From: Piezodorus guildinii
Lineage: Eukaryota > Arthropoda > Insecta > Hemiptera > Pentatomidae
Assembly (NCBI GenBank): GCA_023052935.1
Contig: CM041294.1
Span: 102,456,116-102,520,115 of the forward strand
Length of the DNA: 64,000 nt
Direction of reading: 5' to 3'
Shown here piece after piece: positions 23,973 to 36,315 of the stretch. Under the pieces are notes generated by a model. The model saw only the letters and a program-made list of their open reading frames with translations, had not been told where the DNA came from and made no database searches. How positions within the stretch are numbered: position 1 is the stretch's first letter; every line of letters begins with the position of its first letter. Both the position numbers and the translations under genes were made by a program.

Positions 23973-24829
23973 AGTAATAACAATATTTAAATTATGAATG
24001 ATATTTTCCAGTAAAAGTTCACAAATCATAATCCTTTATTTACAGTACCATTTATTTACTTTTTATTCGCAGCTATTAGAACTTAAATAGATGTTAGCAT
24101 AAATTATTTTCCATAAAAATAAAAAAATCTTAATGAAAATTGTACCAAGAATGGTATGTGATGGCATTAAGCAGTGATATATATTTTAACAATTTTTTTT
24201 TTTTAATTAAGTCCACTTTGTTACTAACTAAATCAAAATAATATAATCTTTTCCTTACTTAGTAATTCAAGCGACTTATAAGAAAAGTAAAAAAAAAAAG
24301 TTTTTTAAATTTTAACTTTAGAAGGTAGGTTGTATTAGCTACATTTACTCCAATCTCGAAGCTAAATCAAAGCTTATCTGTATTATCCTCTTAATTTAAT
24401 TATTGGAAAGGCCATTACTGGGGTAGTTCCCACTATCAGTACATTTGATTTAATTATAATTTAGTTGGATCGATTAAAGTACTCAGAATTCCAGAATATA
24501 GTATAAAATCAGTTTAAAGTTTTATCCGTCTTTCTAAAGGGGAAAAAAAACAGAGATTCTATTTAGAGATAGCTAATCTTTTTGACTCCTTTTTACTTGT
24601 CGATTCCATGAAGTAAATTAATAAAAAAAAAAAAAAAAAAAAAAGAGGAGAGATTTTTACTAATTCTGGCTGTGTGATTTGAGATTAGTGAAAAAAGTAT
24701 GAGGGATCATCTGATTACTTCACTTGAGAGATCAAGAGATCAATCTTAATGACTCAATCCTGTTATGTGAATTGAAGTTTTTTTAACAACATCCATACCC
24801 GGATTTATAACTTATCATATGGTATATTG
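23973..24829. other. receptor intron, AT-rich
   Basis: Contains a 23-base A run near 24622 but no resolved element. Confidence 0.4.
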
Positions 24830-25130
24830 TTCGAGATCTAAATTTTTTATGCTTGTTTATTTAGTGTCCCTTTATGCTGCTGTGGCTAATCGGACGATAC
24901 TACAGTGGGAGTCCTAAATTTGGCCTGTCCAGGTTTAATTAGGATAGGGATCTTTAGCGAGTACCTGACATGCACAGGCTCCGGACCACTTTTTAACGTC
25001 CCCTCCGAAGGACGGTATAGCTATGGATTTTTCACTCCAATTAAAAAATCCTAGGGCCACCTACGGTTTGAACCCGGACCTTTTGCATTGGTGCTGTTAT
25101 GCAAACCACCAAGTTACAGGTAGCCCCTAA
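24830..25130 (-). mobile_element. tRNA-derived SINE, family 3
   Basis: On the minus strand the head is GGGGCTACCTGTAACTTGGT (A-box-like) with the B box GTCCGGGTTCAAACCG. The body has CCGTCCTTCGGAGGGGACG, TCCTAATTAAACCTGGA and a TAAATAAAC tail. A plus-strand copy with the same order lies at 48675-48945. Confidence 0.7.
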
Positions 25131-25639
25131 ATTGTTTTCATTTAATTGTGATTCATGCTTTGACATTTTTGCAGTATTAGTTAAATTAAGGAGTTATAAG
25201 GCATCTATTTGATCTTGATATTTTTTCGTGCATCAATATAATAGTTCCAGCGTCATCAATAGTAGATTTATAGAGCGAATCAGAGAGTCGTCCGCGATAA
25301 TCCGTTTTCATTGTTTGTGGGGCATTTTGATCCGGCTCTATTAAAGAGCTGCTTTAGTAGAGGATTATTTTACCTTTGTGATATGTGATGTGTCCTTCTC
25401 ATTGTGAACCAACCATGGGCGAGTTATACAACCCAAACACATGCCCTGTACTTGTATTTATATATCCTAAAAAAGTACTAGAACAAGGACAATTAAACGG
25501 TTGATGTAGATATGCATGAATTGATTATTATAATCAATATCGTAACTTGACTCTCAGTAGTGAAAAGATAAAGTGGTTCAGTGAGTGAGGAATTCTATGT
25601 TATTTCCCAAGCCCGGGAATGAGTTGGCTGTTGCAGATA

Positions 25640-26060
25640 ATTATTAGTTTTGGTATATCCGTCGAAGATGGACTGTATGGTTGGAAGACTCTCTGAGGCT
25701 ACCCAGATTCTGAAGAGTGAGTACCCTCATTTGGGAATATTTGAGATTAAAATTGATTCCAGGCAGGTAACATTTTGGGACAGTGTGAAAGAGTATGAGA
25801 CAGAGGTTAATAGCCGTTCCCCACTATTATGTCAGGAACGAAACCTACACCATGATCTAAATATCCTTGATATAATTCCATCCAAATTCTTTATCTTCCT
25901 CTAGAAGCTTACTCACCTTCCAAATTTCTTGGCGTAATCCCTATCTAGCTCCTACCATCCATAGAACCTCCTCGTAGGTTAAAGCAACAATGGCCGAGGG
26001 ATCTCTAGTAGCCATGCAATTGGAGTGCTGGCAATGGCCAAGCGTTATGGGATTTTGGGC
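25640..26060 (+). mobile_element. Jockey-type LINE 3' fragment
   Basis: The plus frame at 25650-25904 reads a LINE C-terminal stretch ending RNLHHDLNILDIIPSKF. It is followed by the shared 3' module (CGTAGGTTAAAGCAACAATGG, GGAGTGCTGGCAATGGCCA). The same module recurs near 28020, 29010, 31580 and 54420. No clear duplication or poly-A was found, so the ends are approximate. Confidence 0.65.
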
Positions 26061-27087
26061 AGGGATAAAAGCTTTTATTTCGTTACCGTGGTAATATTCT
26101 GCGTTACTAACATGCTGTAGACAGGCGCATGCGCAGCGGTCAGTGTATGCCTGTCCACTAAAGATGGGATATCGATATCCATTTCCGTGAAAGTGGTCGA
26201 TACTGTTGTAATATTGGCTCCAAAATATCGATATTTATAATATCGTTATATCAATATTTGATTGAATTAAAATAACTGCAAATGAAAAGAGTAAAGACAT
26301 TGTAGATAAACTATATCTTAGAACATACCTCTTACTGTATATAAAGTTAATATAATTAATACATTAATTCTCTTTATTAAAGCAAAATCATGATGATCAT
26401 TTTGTCAATATTTAAATTCTAGTAAAACGAAATTGAAAAGAATATCTTGATCAAGGTAGCATAGAATTATGACATTAAAAAATTAAGTTATTTTTAATTA
26501 TATATATTTCAACTGAGCACAATGTATATTTTATTACTTATAAAATTTTTTTTTTTTTTTTTGCTTTTAAAAGAAACTGAAGTTTTGTGTTGTTGCACAT
26601 TTGCCAGTATTACGCACCAACATACATTCCAAACTATGTCTCAAATAATGATTACTTTTGAACTTATTGAACTCAGTCTAGGAGGTTATGTATTTGAATG
26701 TTAAACTTTGATTATTGAACTTAAGAAAATTTAATAAATCAAAACGGGAATTTAATAAAAGTTTCACTTTTATCGGCAGTCCCAACGACTGCCTGATTTT
26801 TTTTTTTTTTCATTTAATTCTTCTTTGCGTTTGCTTATAAACTTTACACTTTGTAAATATGAAATAATGATTTCTTATAGCTTAAATACTCATTGCCTAA
26901 GCTTGTGGCAGATTGTATTATTTCTGAATAAATAAATAAAAAATCTCACAGTAATGATCAAGTGGGTAGTATTTATACCCCACTATTCCTCCAATGAGAG
27001 AAAAAGAGTGACTAATTGTCCTATCATCTCTCACTTCACTGCATTTTAAAGATTCCAATACTTAGTGGTGCAGGTACTTCTTCTTCT
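26061..27087. other. receptor intron; ATATCGATA-rich patch
   Basis: A cluster of ATATCGATA and related palindromes at 26165-26265 looks like subterminal repeats of a DNA element, but no bounded ends were found. The rest is AT-rich without assignment. Confidence 0.4.
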
Positions 27088-27506
27088 TTTTTTTTTTTTC
27101 AAATTATTTTAATTTTTTATTGTTGACTCTTCAATTTGTAGGTTTACATCTCGAACTACATCATTCATAAACGTTAAAAATCGGACACGGATAAACAAAA
27201 TTGCTTCATCTTGTGAGGAGTCTCTTGGGTAGGATTCTAGGACAGACCATTTACTAGGATGTTCCGGTGTAATGGCCCCAATCGCACGACTGACAAACGG
27301 CTTCCATTGCTACTCTATTCTCTGGGAACGATGTGATTCGGCCAGTCCGACAATGTGCCTCCTTAGGTCTTGGTCATTTAGATCTTTTGTAGAAAGCTGT
27401 GCCATATATACCAGCAATAAATTATCTTGTAAGAACTTTTCCGACTTCATTCCTTTCACTAAGAATCGTGGGAATGTTTTAAAATACACAGGATGATCTT
27501 CAAAAT
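27088..27506 (-). pseudogene. globin-like processed pseudogene
   Basis: The minus strand has one long frame of about 130 codons broken by a single in-frame TAG (27310-27312). It closes with a TAA at 27109-27111 and is followed within ten bases by a poly-A tract (T run at 27087-27099). It has no introns. The start is missing: a stop lies just upstream of YFEDHPVYFKTFPRFLV. That segment and LRRHIVGLAESHRSQRI resemble the HP.YF..FP and proximal-helix regions of globins. The features fit a 5'-truncated retrocopy made by LINE machinery. The globin identity is a motif-level guess; the retrocopy nature is better supported. Confidence 0.5.
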
Positions 27507-27604
27507 ATTATAATTGTTTGTATAACGAAGAAATTAATTAATTATTTAAAATTATATCAAGATACCATAAATAAAAACACTGCAACATAGCAATGATTAA
27601 TCAT

Positions 27605-27665
27605 CACCAAATAACTGTATTAGGGTATAACAGTTTACATAGCTGTTTACACGCTATTAACTTAT
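27605..27665 (-). repeat. fragment of MITE family D
   Basis: AATAACTGTATTAGGGTATA followed by ACAGTTTACATAGCTGTTTA matches, with a few changes, the arm of the palindromic elements at 37140-37440. Confidence 0.6.
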
Positions 27666-27739
27666 ATGAAAAGAGATAAAAAATTCAATGGAAAATGGCC
27701 AATTCTAATATCTAAACGCAATACCGATTTCTTTTTCTA

Positions 27740-28562
27740 TTTTTTTTTTTGTCTTATATTAGTTTCATTATGGAGTTATATTACAATCAGTCCAAATTGG
27801 GACATTTTTAATAGTGATAAAGTACAACATTCATACTAATACAAAACAATAAATTTATAAAATAATAATACAATCTACATATATAAAAAAAAGAAACAAT
27901 AAGAATATATACAAAATTCACTCATATCTATACATAATTCTCGAGCATACAGCATGTGAGTGGAGAATCTAGCCAATGCTAGAACTCCAATATACATGCT
28001 ACAAGAGTTCTCGAGGCCACTGCCGTTTCAACATTCTAGGGATGTGTGTAGTTTAAGTTTCTTATGTGGGTTCCAAGTTAGTCTTTTGTTAGAAGGAAGC
28101 CAAGATACCGGACTGTGTCAGTGAAAGGAAGCCGAATGGAGTTAAAGAGAACTGGAGGGCAGGATTGTCTTCGAAGGGTGAAGGTGACATGTTTGCATTT
28201 GGATTGATTGACTTTGATCCTCCAGTTGTTAAACCAGTCCTTAATTTGAAAAAGATGCGTTTGGAGGCCTATGGATGCAATTTCGGGATCTAGTGATAAG
28301 TGAGATCTAAGGGATAGGATAGCTGTGTCATCAGCGTATGTTGCAAGGAAGGTATTAGAGCAAACAGGAATATCAGCCGTGTATATATTGTAGAGGATAG
28401 GACCAAGGAAGCCTTGAGGAACACCGGATTCGACTGGATAATAATCGGAATATTCTGTACCACAGCGAACCCGGAAAAGGCTGTATAGATAGGATTGGAG
28501 GACTAGGTATAAGGATTGGGGTGAATGGTTTTTGAGCTTAAAGAGTAATCCCGGGTGCACCG
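27740..28562 (-). mobile_element. Jockey-type LINE, internally deleted copy
   Basis: The frame 28078-28560 encodes the reverse transcriptase middle: VESGVPQGFLGPILYNIYTA, then TFLATYADDTAILS with the catalytic YADD, KDWFNNWRIKVNQSKCKHV and VRYLGFLL. These are Jockey-clade signatures. Downstream the protein drops straight into the 3' module (GAAACGGCAGTGGCCTCGAG) and UTR, so the thumb and C-terminal region are deleted. An A-rich tail lies at 27742-27754 (T run on plus). The 5' end is truncated at about 28562. Confidence 0.88.
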
Positions 28563-28599
28563 ATTTCTATGATTCTGTTTTTGTTTTGTAGAAATTTTA

Positions 28600-29172
28600 A
28601 TTCTCAATCGAAAAGGACTAGTTTTTGGTATTTATAGGGACGTATGGTGAATCAACCGTAAGTCCAGATAGGTCTTATGATGGTCATGTAGATGAGTCTT
28701 TTGTAGTTAAGTGAAAGTTTAGAGCGTTTGTCTAGTAAGGAGTTGAGTTATGGGGCTCCACTAAACCATCAAATTCTTCCTGTACCCAATCCTTACAATC
28801 CAAAATCCTTAGAAAAATCCTAAACGCTCTTATTTTATCACGAATAAGCTTATCCATAAAGACCTTAATATTCCCTCTGTAGCTGATTTGGCCCGAACCA
28901 GGTATCAATCCTTCCATGACAAACTCCAATCCCACTCTAACCCACTAGTTTCAATCCTTGCTTCCTATTAAATTCCCGACAATCCTCCAAGGCGTCTGAA
29001 AAGAAGATGGCCTCGAGACCTTCTTGTTTAGATTGATTACTAGAGTGCTGCCAATGGGCAGTTTCTCTTCAGGTTTTTCATGTGCTCTATCTTTAATCAG
29101 CATATTTACTAGATGTATCCTATACAGTTGTAAATTTCAATAAAATATAATAATAAAAAAAAAAAAAAAAAC
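28600..29172. mobile_element. Jockey-type LINE tail with inverted 5' segment
   Basis: The plus strand from about 28741 reads a LINE C-terminus and 3' module (GAAAAGAAGATGGCCTCGAG, GTGCTGCCAATGGGCAG) with an AATAAAATAT signal and an 18-base A tail ending 29170. The adjoining 28600-28740 is LINE coding sequence on the opposite strand (LNYKRLIYMTII). The two halves meet where the same protein position (TYG / YGAP) is split, as in a twin-primed insertion. Confidence 0.65.
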
Positions 29173-30995
29173 TAATATGGGTTCATACATCTCAACTTCT
29201 CTTCAATCTCACCAGTATTTGAAATCTGTCATGCTGAAGTATTGTTGATATAAATTTAATGATATAACTAAGTTTACAAGTCAATTCCTTTTACAACTTA
29301 TTAATTACTTTACACGTACATACGTTTACACCATATTTTTTTCCTTTCTTTAACTTCCTAATCTTAAAAAAAATAATATAAAAAAAATACTGTGAACCCA
29401 AAACTCAATGCAAACTTAGAAAATACCCATAACTTTGTTTTATTATTATTATTTTTTCTTTTTGCATCAACAGTTAACTGTAAATATTAACCAATATTCC
29501 AGTTTTACCAACTTTCTTAGGTTAACACCATAATTATTTATTAGGAAGATCTTAATTTCCATCAATTCACCAATATCTCATTAAAAAAAAAAAAAGAAAT
29601 TCTTTATTTCAAATGATTCTATTTTTGTTTCCAATCACGAAAATTTCAAATCAAAACAAAGTTTTTTACCTTTTCCTTGATGCTACTGCCATTTTACATG
29701 TTCTTTGAAAGAAGTGTCATGAGGCGGATGAGTATAGGAATGAGGAAAGTGGCTTTCAATGAGAGTAGTATCAAGGAAGGATAGTATTGTGCTTCAGGCG
29801 ATGGTTTTGTAAGAAGTATAAGTTGCGGATAAAAAACAAATTTATATTTTAATAATCCTAAATTATCACAATTAATATATGTTGCTAAACATACTTTAAC
29901 GACTGCTTTTATATGCATGTACTTCGAAATTCCCTACACATATTAACACATTGAACGGTTTTAGCTACATGTACATATGGATATTCATCATCCTTTGATG
30001 TGCAGATAGTATAACATGAAGTTTAACATAAATGATATTAAATATAGATGACTTTATAGGGTATATTTATCATGGTGGCATAGCAAACTATTGCAAGATA
30101 TATGATATTAGTGTGTGTAATTAAATCTCAAGTATTTCTCTATAGTTGTGTTATTCTTTTATTCACTAAACTTATAAGGTGTGAAATAATAAAAAAAAAA
30201 ATGTATCGACACTCCAGTTAGTCATATGACATCCAGTTTTGTTAACGGCTTTTCAGGAAAACGCTGCGGTGGCGACCGCTGTTCTGGATGGACTATCAAT
30301 CACTCACTTGTGATTGGAAGGTAGGAACAGCTGTGGATAAAGGTTTCAATCTGGACGTTTTATTAATATCAGATATGCTGGATGCGGCAGGATATTGAAC
30401 TCGAATAATAAAATCAAAAGATTCCGAATCAAACAGTCTACAGAAATTGAATTATGTCCTTGAATGATCTTTCCTAGATATACGATATCAAATCTAATCG
30501 AGAAGAGTTGAAATTGGCCAAAATAGGATCATATTTATTATTTAGTTTATTGCTTATTTATACCATTGGTAAGTTTCAAAATGAAGCTCGTACAAAGTGT
30601 AGCTCTTGTAAGACTTGTACTGGTCTTAATCTTATTGCATATTCGATACTTTAAATAATAATAAAAAGATGAGTGGCCTCATTTTTTTTAAACTATAGTC
30701 TTATCACTAATTATATTAGGGAAAATAAAGCGGGTTATTTATTCTCAGTGTCATTAATTAAGTAGGATATTATACCAGCAAAAATAAATTATCTGCTCAG
30801 AATATAGGAATAAATTGTATTCTGATAAGGAATACACAGTGTGGAATACAATGTGTATTTTGTATAGAACATCTTTAATCCTAAAAGGATGCGATTACCA
30901 AGACGTAAGTCATCGCTAAGCATGTTAGTGATAAAAAAAAAGACTAATAATGGTATTACTTTTCTAAATATAGGTTTCCTACGTAACGAACCCTA
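29173..30995. other. receptor intron, nothing assigned
   Basis: AT-rich. A 74-codon minus frame at 29694-29918 is hydrophobic near its end (ILLSLKATFLIPILIRLM) but has no splice support or recognisable family. A GC-richer patch is at 30235-30300. Confidence 0.4.
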
Positions 30996-30999
30996 TTTA

Positions 31000-31206
31000 T
31001 ATTTTAGATGAAGAAGTCGGTTGAGAGTACGGTCATAAAAAACAAACAAAAAAAACTTATAATTAATACTGTGCTATAATTAATAATGTGCAGACGTTTC
31101 GGCCTATATAGTGGGCCTTCATCAGGGTTTCTCAGAGAAGGTATCTCAAGAAGTGACCAACCATCTTCCTCATCTAATATTCTCAACGGCCAACCTAACT
31201 CCATCA
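31000..31206. mobile_element. Penelope-like terminal fragment with a hammerhead-like motif
   Basis: It shares GTGCAGACGTTTCGGCC and CAACCATCTTCCTCATCTAA with the inverted element at 61834-62170. It ends in the same CTCCATCATT. On the minus strand 31125-31093 reads CTGATGA, a GGCC...GGCC hairpin, then GAAACGTC, the order of a hammerhead core. No clean duplication was found. Confidence 0.6.
31088..31128 (-). ncRNA. hammerhead-ribozyme-like motif
   Basis: CUGAUGA (31125-31119), stem II GGCC/GGCC closing a nine-base loop, GAAA (31100-31097) and then CGUC, with ACGU able to pair as a short stem III in a dimer. One extra A precedes stem II. The flanks do not form an obvious stem I, so activity is doubtful. 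Confidence 0.45.
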
Positions 31207-31339
31207 TTATTAATATTTAAAATATAATAAACAAATTAATAATCCTACTGTATCATTGGTAAGCCGTAAACTATGAATTCTCGGAAAAACTGTTTACGAT
31301 AATTATTAAAGAATTCATGAAACAATACAACAGCCAACT

Positions 31340-31805
31340 TTTCTAACATCAAACGCATTCAATCCTTCCCATCCAAAGTCCTCTAACCCAAAGGTTAATG
31401 TTCCTTATTATGTCACCAACTATACCTTACGCGACCTAAATATTCCATTTATTCTAGACCTTATGCCATAAAAGTTCATTAACTTCCAACAGAACCTTAT
31501 CCATCACTATAATCCCTATCTAATCAATCCCTAGCTCATCATACCCTTGCTATCCCCCTAGAAGGTTAAAACGGCATTGGCCTGGAGACCTCTTGTAAAC
31601 ATGTATATTGGAGTTCTTGCATTAGCTAGATTCTCCACCACATTATGTCTAAGGTTGTATGAGTGACTTTTGTACATATTATTTTTTTTATATATGTATA
31701 TTGTATTATTATTCTATAAATTTATTGTTTTGTACATATTGTATAAATGTGGTACTTGATCACTATTAAAAATGTCCTAATTAGTACAGATTGTAATATT
31801 AATCA
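31340..31805 (+). mobile_element. Jockey-type LINE 3' end
   Basis: Decayed C-terminal coding sequence leads into the shared 3' module (TTAAAACGGCATTGGCCTGG, GTATATTGGAGTTCTTGCAT). The UTR is nearly the same as the one of the minus-strand LINE at 27740-28562 (TATTAAAAATGTCCTAATT). It ends at AATCAATAAAAATTG. Confidence 0.75.
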
Positions 31806-31817
31806 ATAAAAATTGTT

Positions 31818-32500
31818 TCTGGAAGGATGGAGGGAAGAATCATTCCGAAAGGATAGGAATAAAAGCTGGCAAGGAGAGATGAAAAAGCATTTTAAATCAC
31901 CTAAGTATAAGTAAATAATGGAGAAGTAATAGAATGCGTTGATTACTAACAGTATCTCACTACAATTGCAAGCAGAGATACTCACATTGATCCGCAGACT
32001 TCAAACAGAATGAAAAAAGCAAATTGAGGATTTTTCCAAATCAGTAAAACAATAATATAGAAGAACGAGATCAAAACAATTACCAAACAGGTGATTTTGA
32101 AAACAATATTTTTCCAGTTTGGCTTTGTGGAACAAAGCACTGTAAACCCGAGAGAAATATGACTCAAGAATATCTGCCGCGGAGATCATTTTCCCGAGAA
32201 GAGTAATGGTAAAAACAAAAAAAAAAAATGTTGAAGCTTGTAGTCTTAGTAAAGAAAAAAATTTACGAGAGACAACTCAGGTGATTAAGTATGAAGAATG
32301 CCGGAAACCATGAAGACCGAATAGCAAAAGGAGGCAACAGCTGAAGGACGTAGGCCGGCCTGGAAGACAAGAATATAGAGAACATCAAGAAGCATTGGTA
32401 GAAGAAAGAGAAAAGGGGTAAAATTGCTATTAAAAATGAATAGCGGATATTGACTCCGGCACAAGCTCGACGCTGAAAGACAAAAGAGAATGATTAGAAG
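31818..32500 (-). CDS. candidate multi-exon membrane protein nested in the receptor intron
   Basis: Three minus-strand pieces look exon-like. After a TCTTTCAG acceptor (about 32488) an open frame of about 70 codons is rich in hydrophobic and aromatic residues (RYSFLIAILPLFSFFYQC, FPAFFILNHLS). After a GGTTTACAG acceptor (about 32139) comes KNIVFKITCLVIVLISFFYI, ending at a GTGAGT donor (about 31985). After a CTTGCCAG acceptor (about 31878) the frame can continue FYSYPFGMILPSILPETIF to a stop near 31815. Together these suggest a polytopic membrane protein. I do not recognise the family, the first junction has a weak donor, and no start exon was found. A decayed gene is the main alternative. 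Confidence 0.35.
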
Positions 32501-32853
32501 TTGTGATAAGGAAAATATCTGTTTCACCGATCAGGCCTTCATGAAGGTAATACAATTTATAATAATATAGACGATCGGAATTCCACTAGATTTGAGTAAA
32601 TTTAAACAAACATTCTTGAATTCTTAAAAATCCTAAAAAGTACGGAGTTTCAAATAACCATGGCGTTTTTTTTTTTTGACATCTATACGTCATACGTTTA
32701 TCTTTTGTTAAACAAGAAAAACTGAAGAAAAAAGATTTAATAACGTTTCAACTACCAGTTTCTTTAAATTCATCTGTAAAGCCATTTTGAAAAGGAAAAA
32801 CGAGTATTTCTTGGAGGAGTTGAAAAGCAGGTGGTGTTAATGAGTTTTCTGTA

Positions 32854-32925
<72 letters not shown>

Positions 32926-33789
32926 ATAGTTTAGGGGAAGGTCTTAAGGTGTTTGCTAATAAACTGTTTGCACTTCCCTGAATCAAGGAAATTAGTTTTC
33001 TCAAGGATTAAACTTTAACCTACTTTTCTTTTTTTTACTTTGAATTAAAGGTCGATTTACTAAAAACTAAAAAAAAGAGTAAGAAAAAAGTTATTTACTA
33101 TCAGTTAATCTTCGTTTAATATCTCAATTAAAATAGGCAGTCATATATTTGTAATAAATTAATGTGATTCGTTTAGGATAGTAAAATGACAAAACGCAAA
33201 TTTGATAACCATGATGATTAAAAAATCAATTAATTTTATTTCAATCAATAATTTAAGTAAGGGGTGTCCCGAGATTAACGCAATATTTTAATTATATATA
33301 AAACACAGTTGTTACTTCATTTTCCTATTTATTTGTCAAATTGACAAGTAATAGTTAGGGAGTTAGTAAAAATAAAGTGTCATACAGCGAACGACGTGTT
33401 TCAATTCTTGTAAAAAGTCTTGCTGCCACAGTTTCGAAATTTCATCTATAATTATGGTTGGAATATAGTGATTTAACTTCAACTGTGAAGAGAGCGCTCT
33501 TGAAATTCAAACACAATGGATCAATAGGGGACGTTCATTGTTGAGAGGATTATGATATGTAGGAAGTTCTTCACAAATTTATAAAAATATTATAATTTAA
33601 ATAAAAATAAATTTTATTTAATTCAAATCTTTTGTTATTTTAGGGACACTATTTACAAAAAGTTGCAAGTTCCGTGTTCCGCATAATTTAGATAAGACGT
33701 GTTTCTATGGATTGAACCAACCAAAATACAATGTTAAAAAACATTTCAGCAAAGAAATGACCACCAGCAAATTAGTGTAACATACAGAA
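32501..33789. other. receptor intron including a 69-base T run
   Basis: Apart from the homopolymer at 32856-32924 this holds AT-rich sequence with no recognised gene or element end. Confidence 0.4.
32856..32924. repeat. poly-T homopolymer, 69 bases
   Basis: An uninterrupted run of T. It could be the tail of a minus-strand retroposon, but the sequence to its right is not a recognised element. Confidence 0.9.
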
Positions 33790-33794
33790 GCTGA

Positions 33795-34090
33795 TTACAG
33801 GGTGGGGTGGTCGAGAAGGTAAACGCGTGTTGACGTTCTTTGCGTTGCTTAGCAACCTGAGTAAAAATAATCACTGAGTTCGCGTCTCGGTGCCAGAAGG
33901 GTAAGAGGAGGGCTTCTAATTTTAGCATTAATCCCCCACTTCAATCCCTTTATCCTATAAAACCCTTTTTAGCCTAAACAGGGGAGATAGGGGAGAAAAG
34001 AAAGAGTTAATTACAGGTCAAAGAGGAGAAAGTATTGTACACAGCAGCACGCCTTCCCGGGTTTAAGGTAGCTATTCAGTTAAAAAGTGA
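33795..34090 (+). mobile_element. tRNA-derived SINE, family 4
   Basis: The head GGTGGGGTGGTCGAGAAGGT and the later box CTGAGTTCGCGTCTCGG look like A and B boxes. Between them is GCGTTGCTTAGCAA. A minus-strand copy with the same order is at 49980-50235. The 3' limit is approximate. Confidence 0.5.
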
Positions 34091-34179
34091 GATCTCTTAT
34101 GCAGCCTATTTTTTTGCCTCCTCGCAATTATGGGAATGTTTCCGGTAAAGATATGCTTTAGAAGAATGTTGATAAGTCA

Positions 34180-34544
34180 CTATAAATTATGGAAAAGTCT
34201 TTTGTAGAGAGTCGTTAAGCGTATGTCGAATTGTAGTTGTAAATAGGCATGATGAGTTGTGTGCAAATATAAATTTGTAATGAGGCGTAGTAAATATTTT
34301 TTAACAGAAAATTTGAAGTTATTCAAGTGAGCATTTTTGCTTATACTGTACAAATGTAAAGAGGGCGATGAAGTATTAAGCTGCCTCTTATTCATTTTAG
34401 ATTAAAAAAAAAAAATAATGAAGTTGTTAAAAAAGTTTGATGTTTGTAAGTAGTTTATTTTGGTGTATTATTTACAGTAATGAAATTTTGTAATCGACTG
34501 AAATAAAAATAAATTACCCCCCTTCACCATTCGAAATTTATGTG
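34180..34544. other. receptor intron, nothing assigned
   Basis: AT-rich sequence with a 71-codon minus frame of low complexity; no element recognised. Confidence 0.35.
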
Positions 34545-36281
34545 CTTACGTGAAACCGTTTAACGAATTAAGAAAATCAGTTTGTCCGCCGTCCGTTGTA
34601 TTTCTCCGAAACTACTGGGTTATTTTTTTTTTTTTTAAATTCGCCGCAAAAATACTAGAACATGCACCTATGATCCTAACACCTAGGCGTTAGGATTATT
34701 ACAGCTGGTTATTTTTAAAATGGCGGCCGATTAAAAGTGATTTAATTCAATAACTCAGTTATTTTTTAAGGTAGAAAAAAATTATTAGTGTTTTTAACAA
34801 TAAAAACCGCGAATATTTTAAAAAAAAAAAAAAAAAAAGAAAGAGATAGAAACATTGCACATAAATACGCCCATACCTCAGTTATTTTCGAGGATACAGA
34901 AAAACATGTATCGAGTTTTAGAATCAGTAATGTCCTTCTACAAGTGGGGGGGAGGGACAAACCCGTCCAGAGATCCCCAGTATATTGTAAATATTGTACA
35001 TAGGTATGAGTGTGTTTATGTTTTGTTCATTGATTTGTTAACCTTATATTTATTTTATTTATCAATTTTGTTATTTTATACCATTATTTATTTATTTATT
35101 TCTTATGTAATTTGACTTTTCTATAATTTATACTATAAATATTATATGAATGTGATCATACAGCCCTATTATAATTGTCCATTGAGATAATAAAATATAT
35201 AAACAGTAAAACGCGAACAAAAAAAAGAAAAAAACATTTTTATATTTTTTTAAGTCACAAATTATAATAGATGTGATTCCTCCCAAACTCGGTTATTAAT
35301 AAGATAGAGAAAAATCGATAAGATTGGCAGCTATATGGTAATATAATTATTTGGAAATAATATGCCACATTTTAATAATTTGCAGCGTTTAAATCATATA
35401 ATTCCTAAAATCATAACTTTGATAGATAGTCGAATTTAAAGTTGAAACAAGTGAATTAAACTTGTCTTTACAGACAAAACTCATAATTATAGCTTGAGAG
35501 AAAACTAAGTTTAAATGTTTTAAATGACATTCTGTACTAAATATCAGCGCTTGTCACTGTATATAATCTAGGACTATAAACTGTAGGATACTTGTGCCTC
35601 TCAATATTAACTGTTGGGAAGTTGTCCTCAGTCTCTAAACCCTAGCTAATCGGGTTAGGGAAGGCGGCTGAGGTAGTTAACAGGTTTAATCCTGGTGTTG
35701 AGTGGAGATAATAACGGAAGCGCAGTATAGGCAACTCCGGTGCATAAATCCACTCGACTAGGGTGCATAATAATGTACTCCGGCCCACTCTTCTCGCTGT
35801 TTAGAAGCGTCTTAAGGCACGTTCCTCCAATTCTCCCTCCTAATGTCCATCATTATTCACCCCTAAGTATGATTTAGTACGGCTTAGCAAGAGCATCTGC
35901 TACAAATTATACAGAAGCGACCAAGACTTAAATGACGAATGGATATCTTAAGATTATATCAGACAATAAAAATCACATATTAACCGTGAAAACGGATATG
36001 ATAGTATAATTTATTTATATTTAGAAATATTTATTTTCCTCAATATAACTTTATTGCCCATAGATACAAATATTAAGCCGAAACTACTGGACCGATTTTT
36101 TTGAAACTCAAAAACACAAAAAATATTAGATAATCCTTACACCTATTCGTTAATATCAGCTAGTTATTTTTAAAATGGCGACCAATTGAAAGTGATTAAA
36201 TTCAATAACTTAGTAATTTTTTTAAGATGAAGTAGACATTTATGAGTGTTTTCTAACAAGAAGAAAAAAAAAAAAAAAAAG

Positions 36282-36315
<34 letters not shown>

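Noticed and set aside
29694..29918. 74-codon minus frame with a hydrophobic end
   Set aside because: No splice sites, start context or family resemblance.
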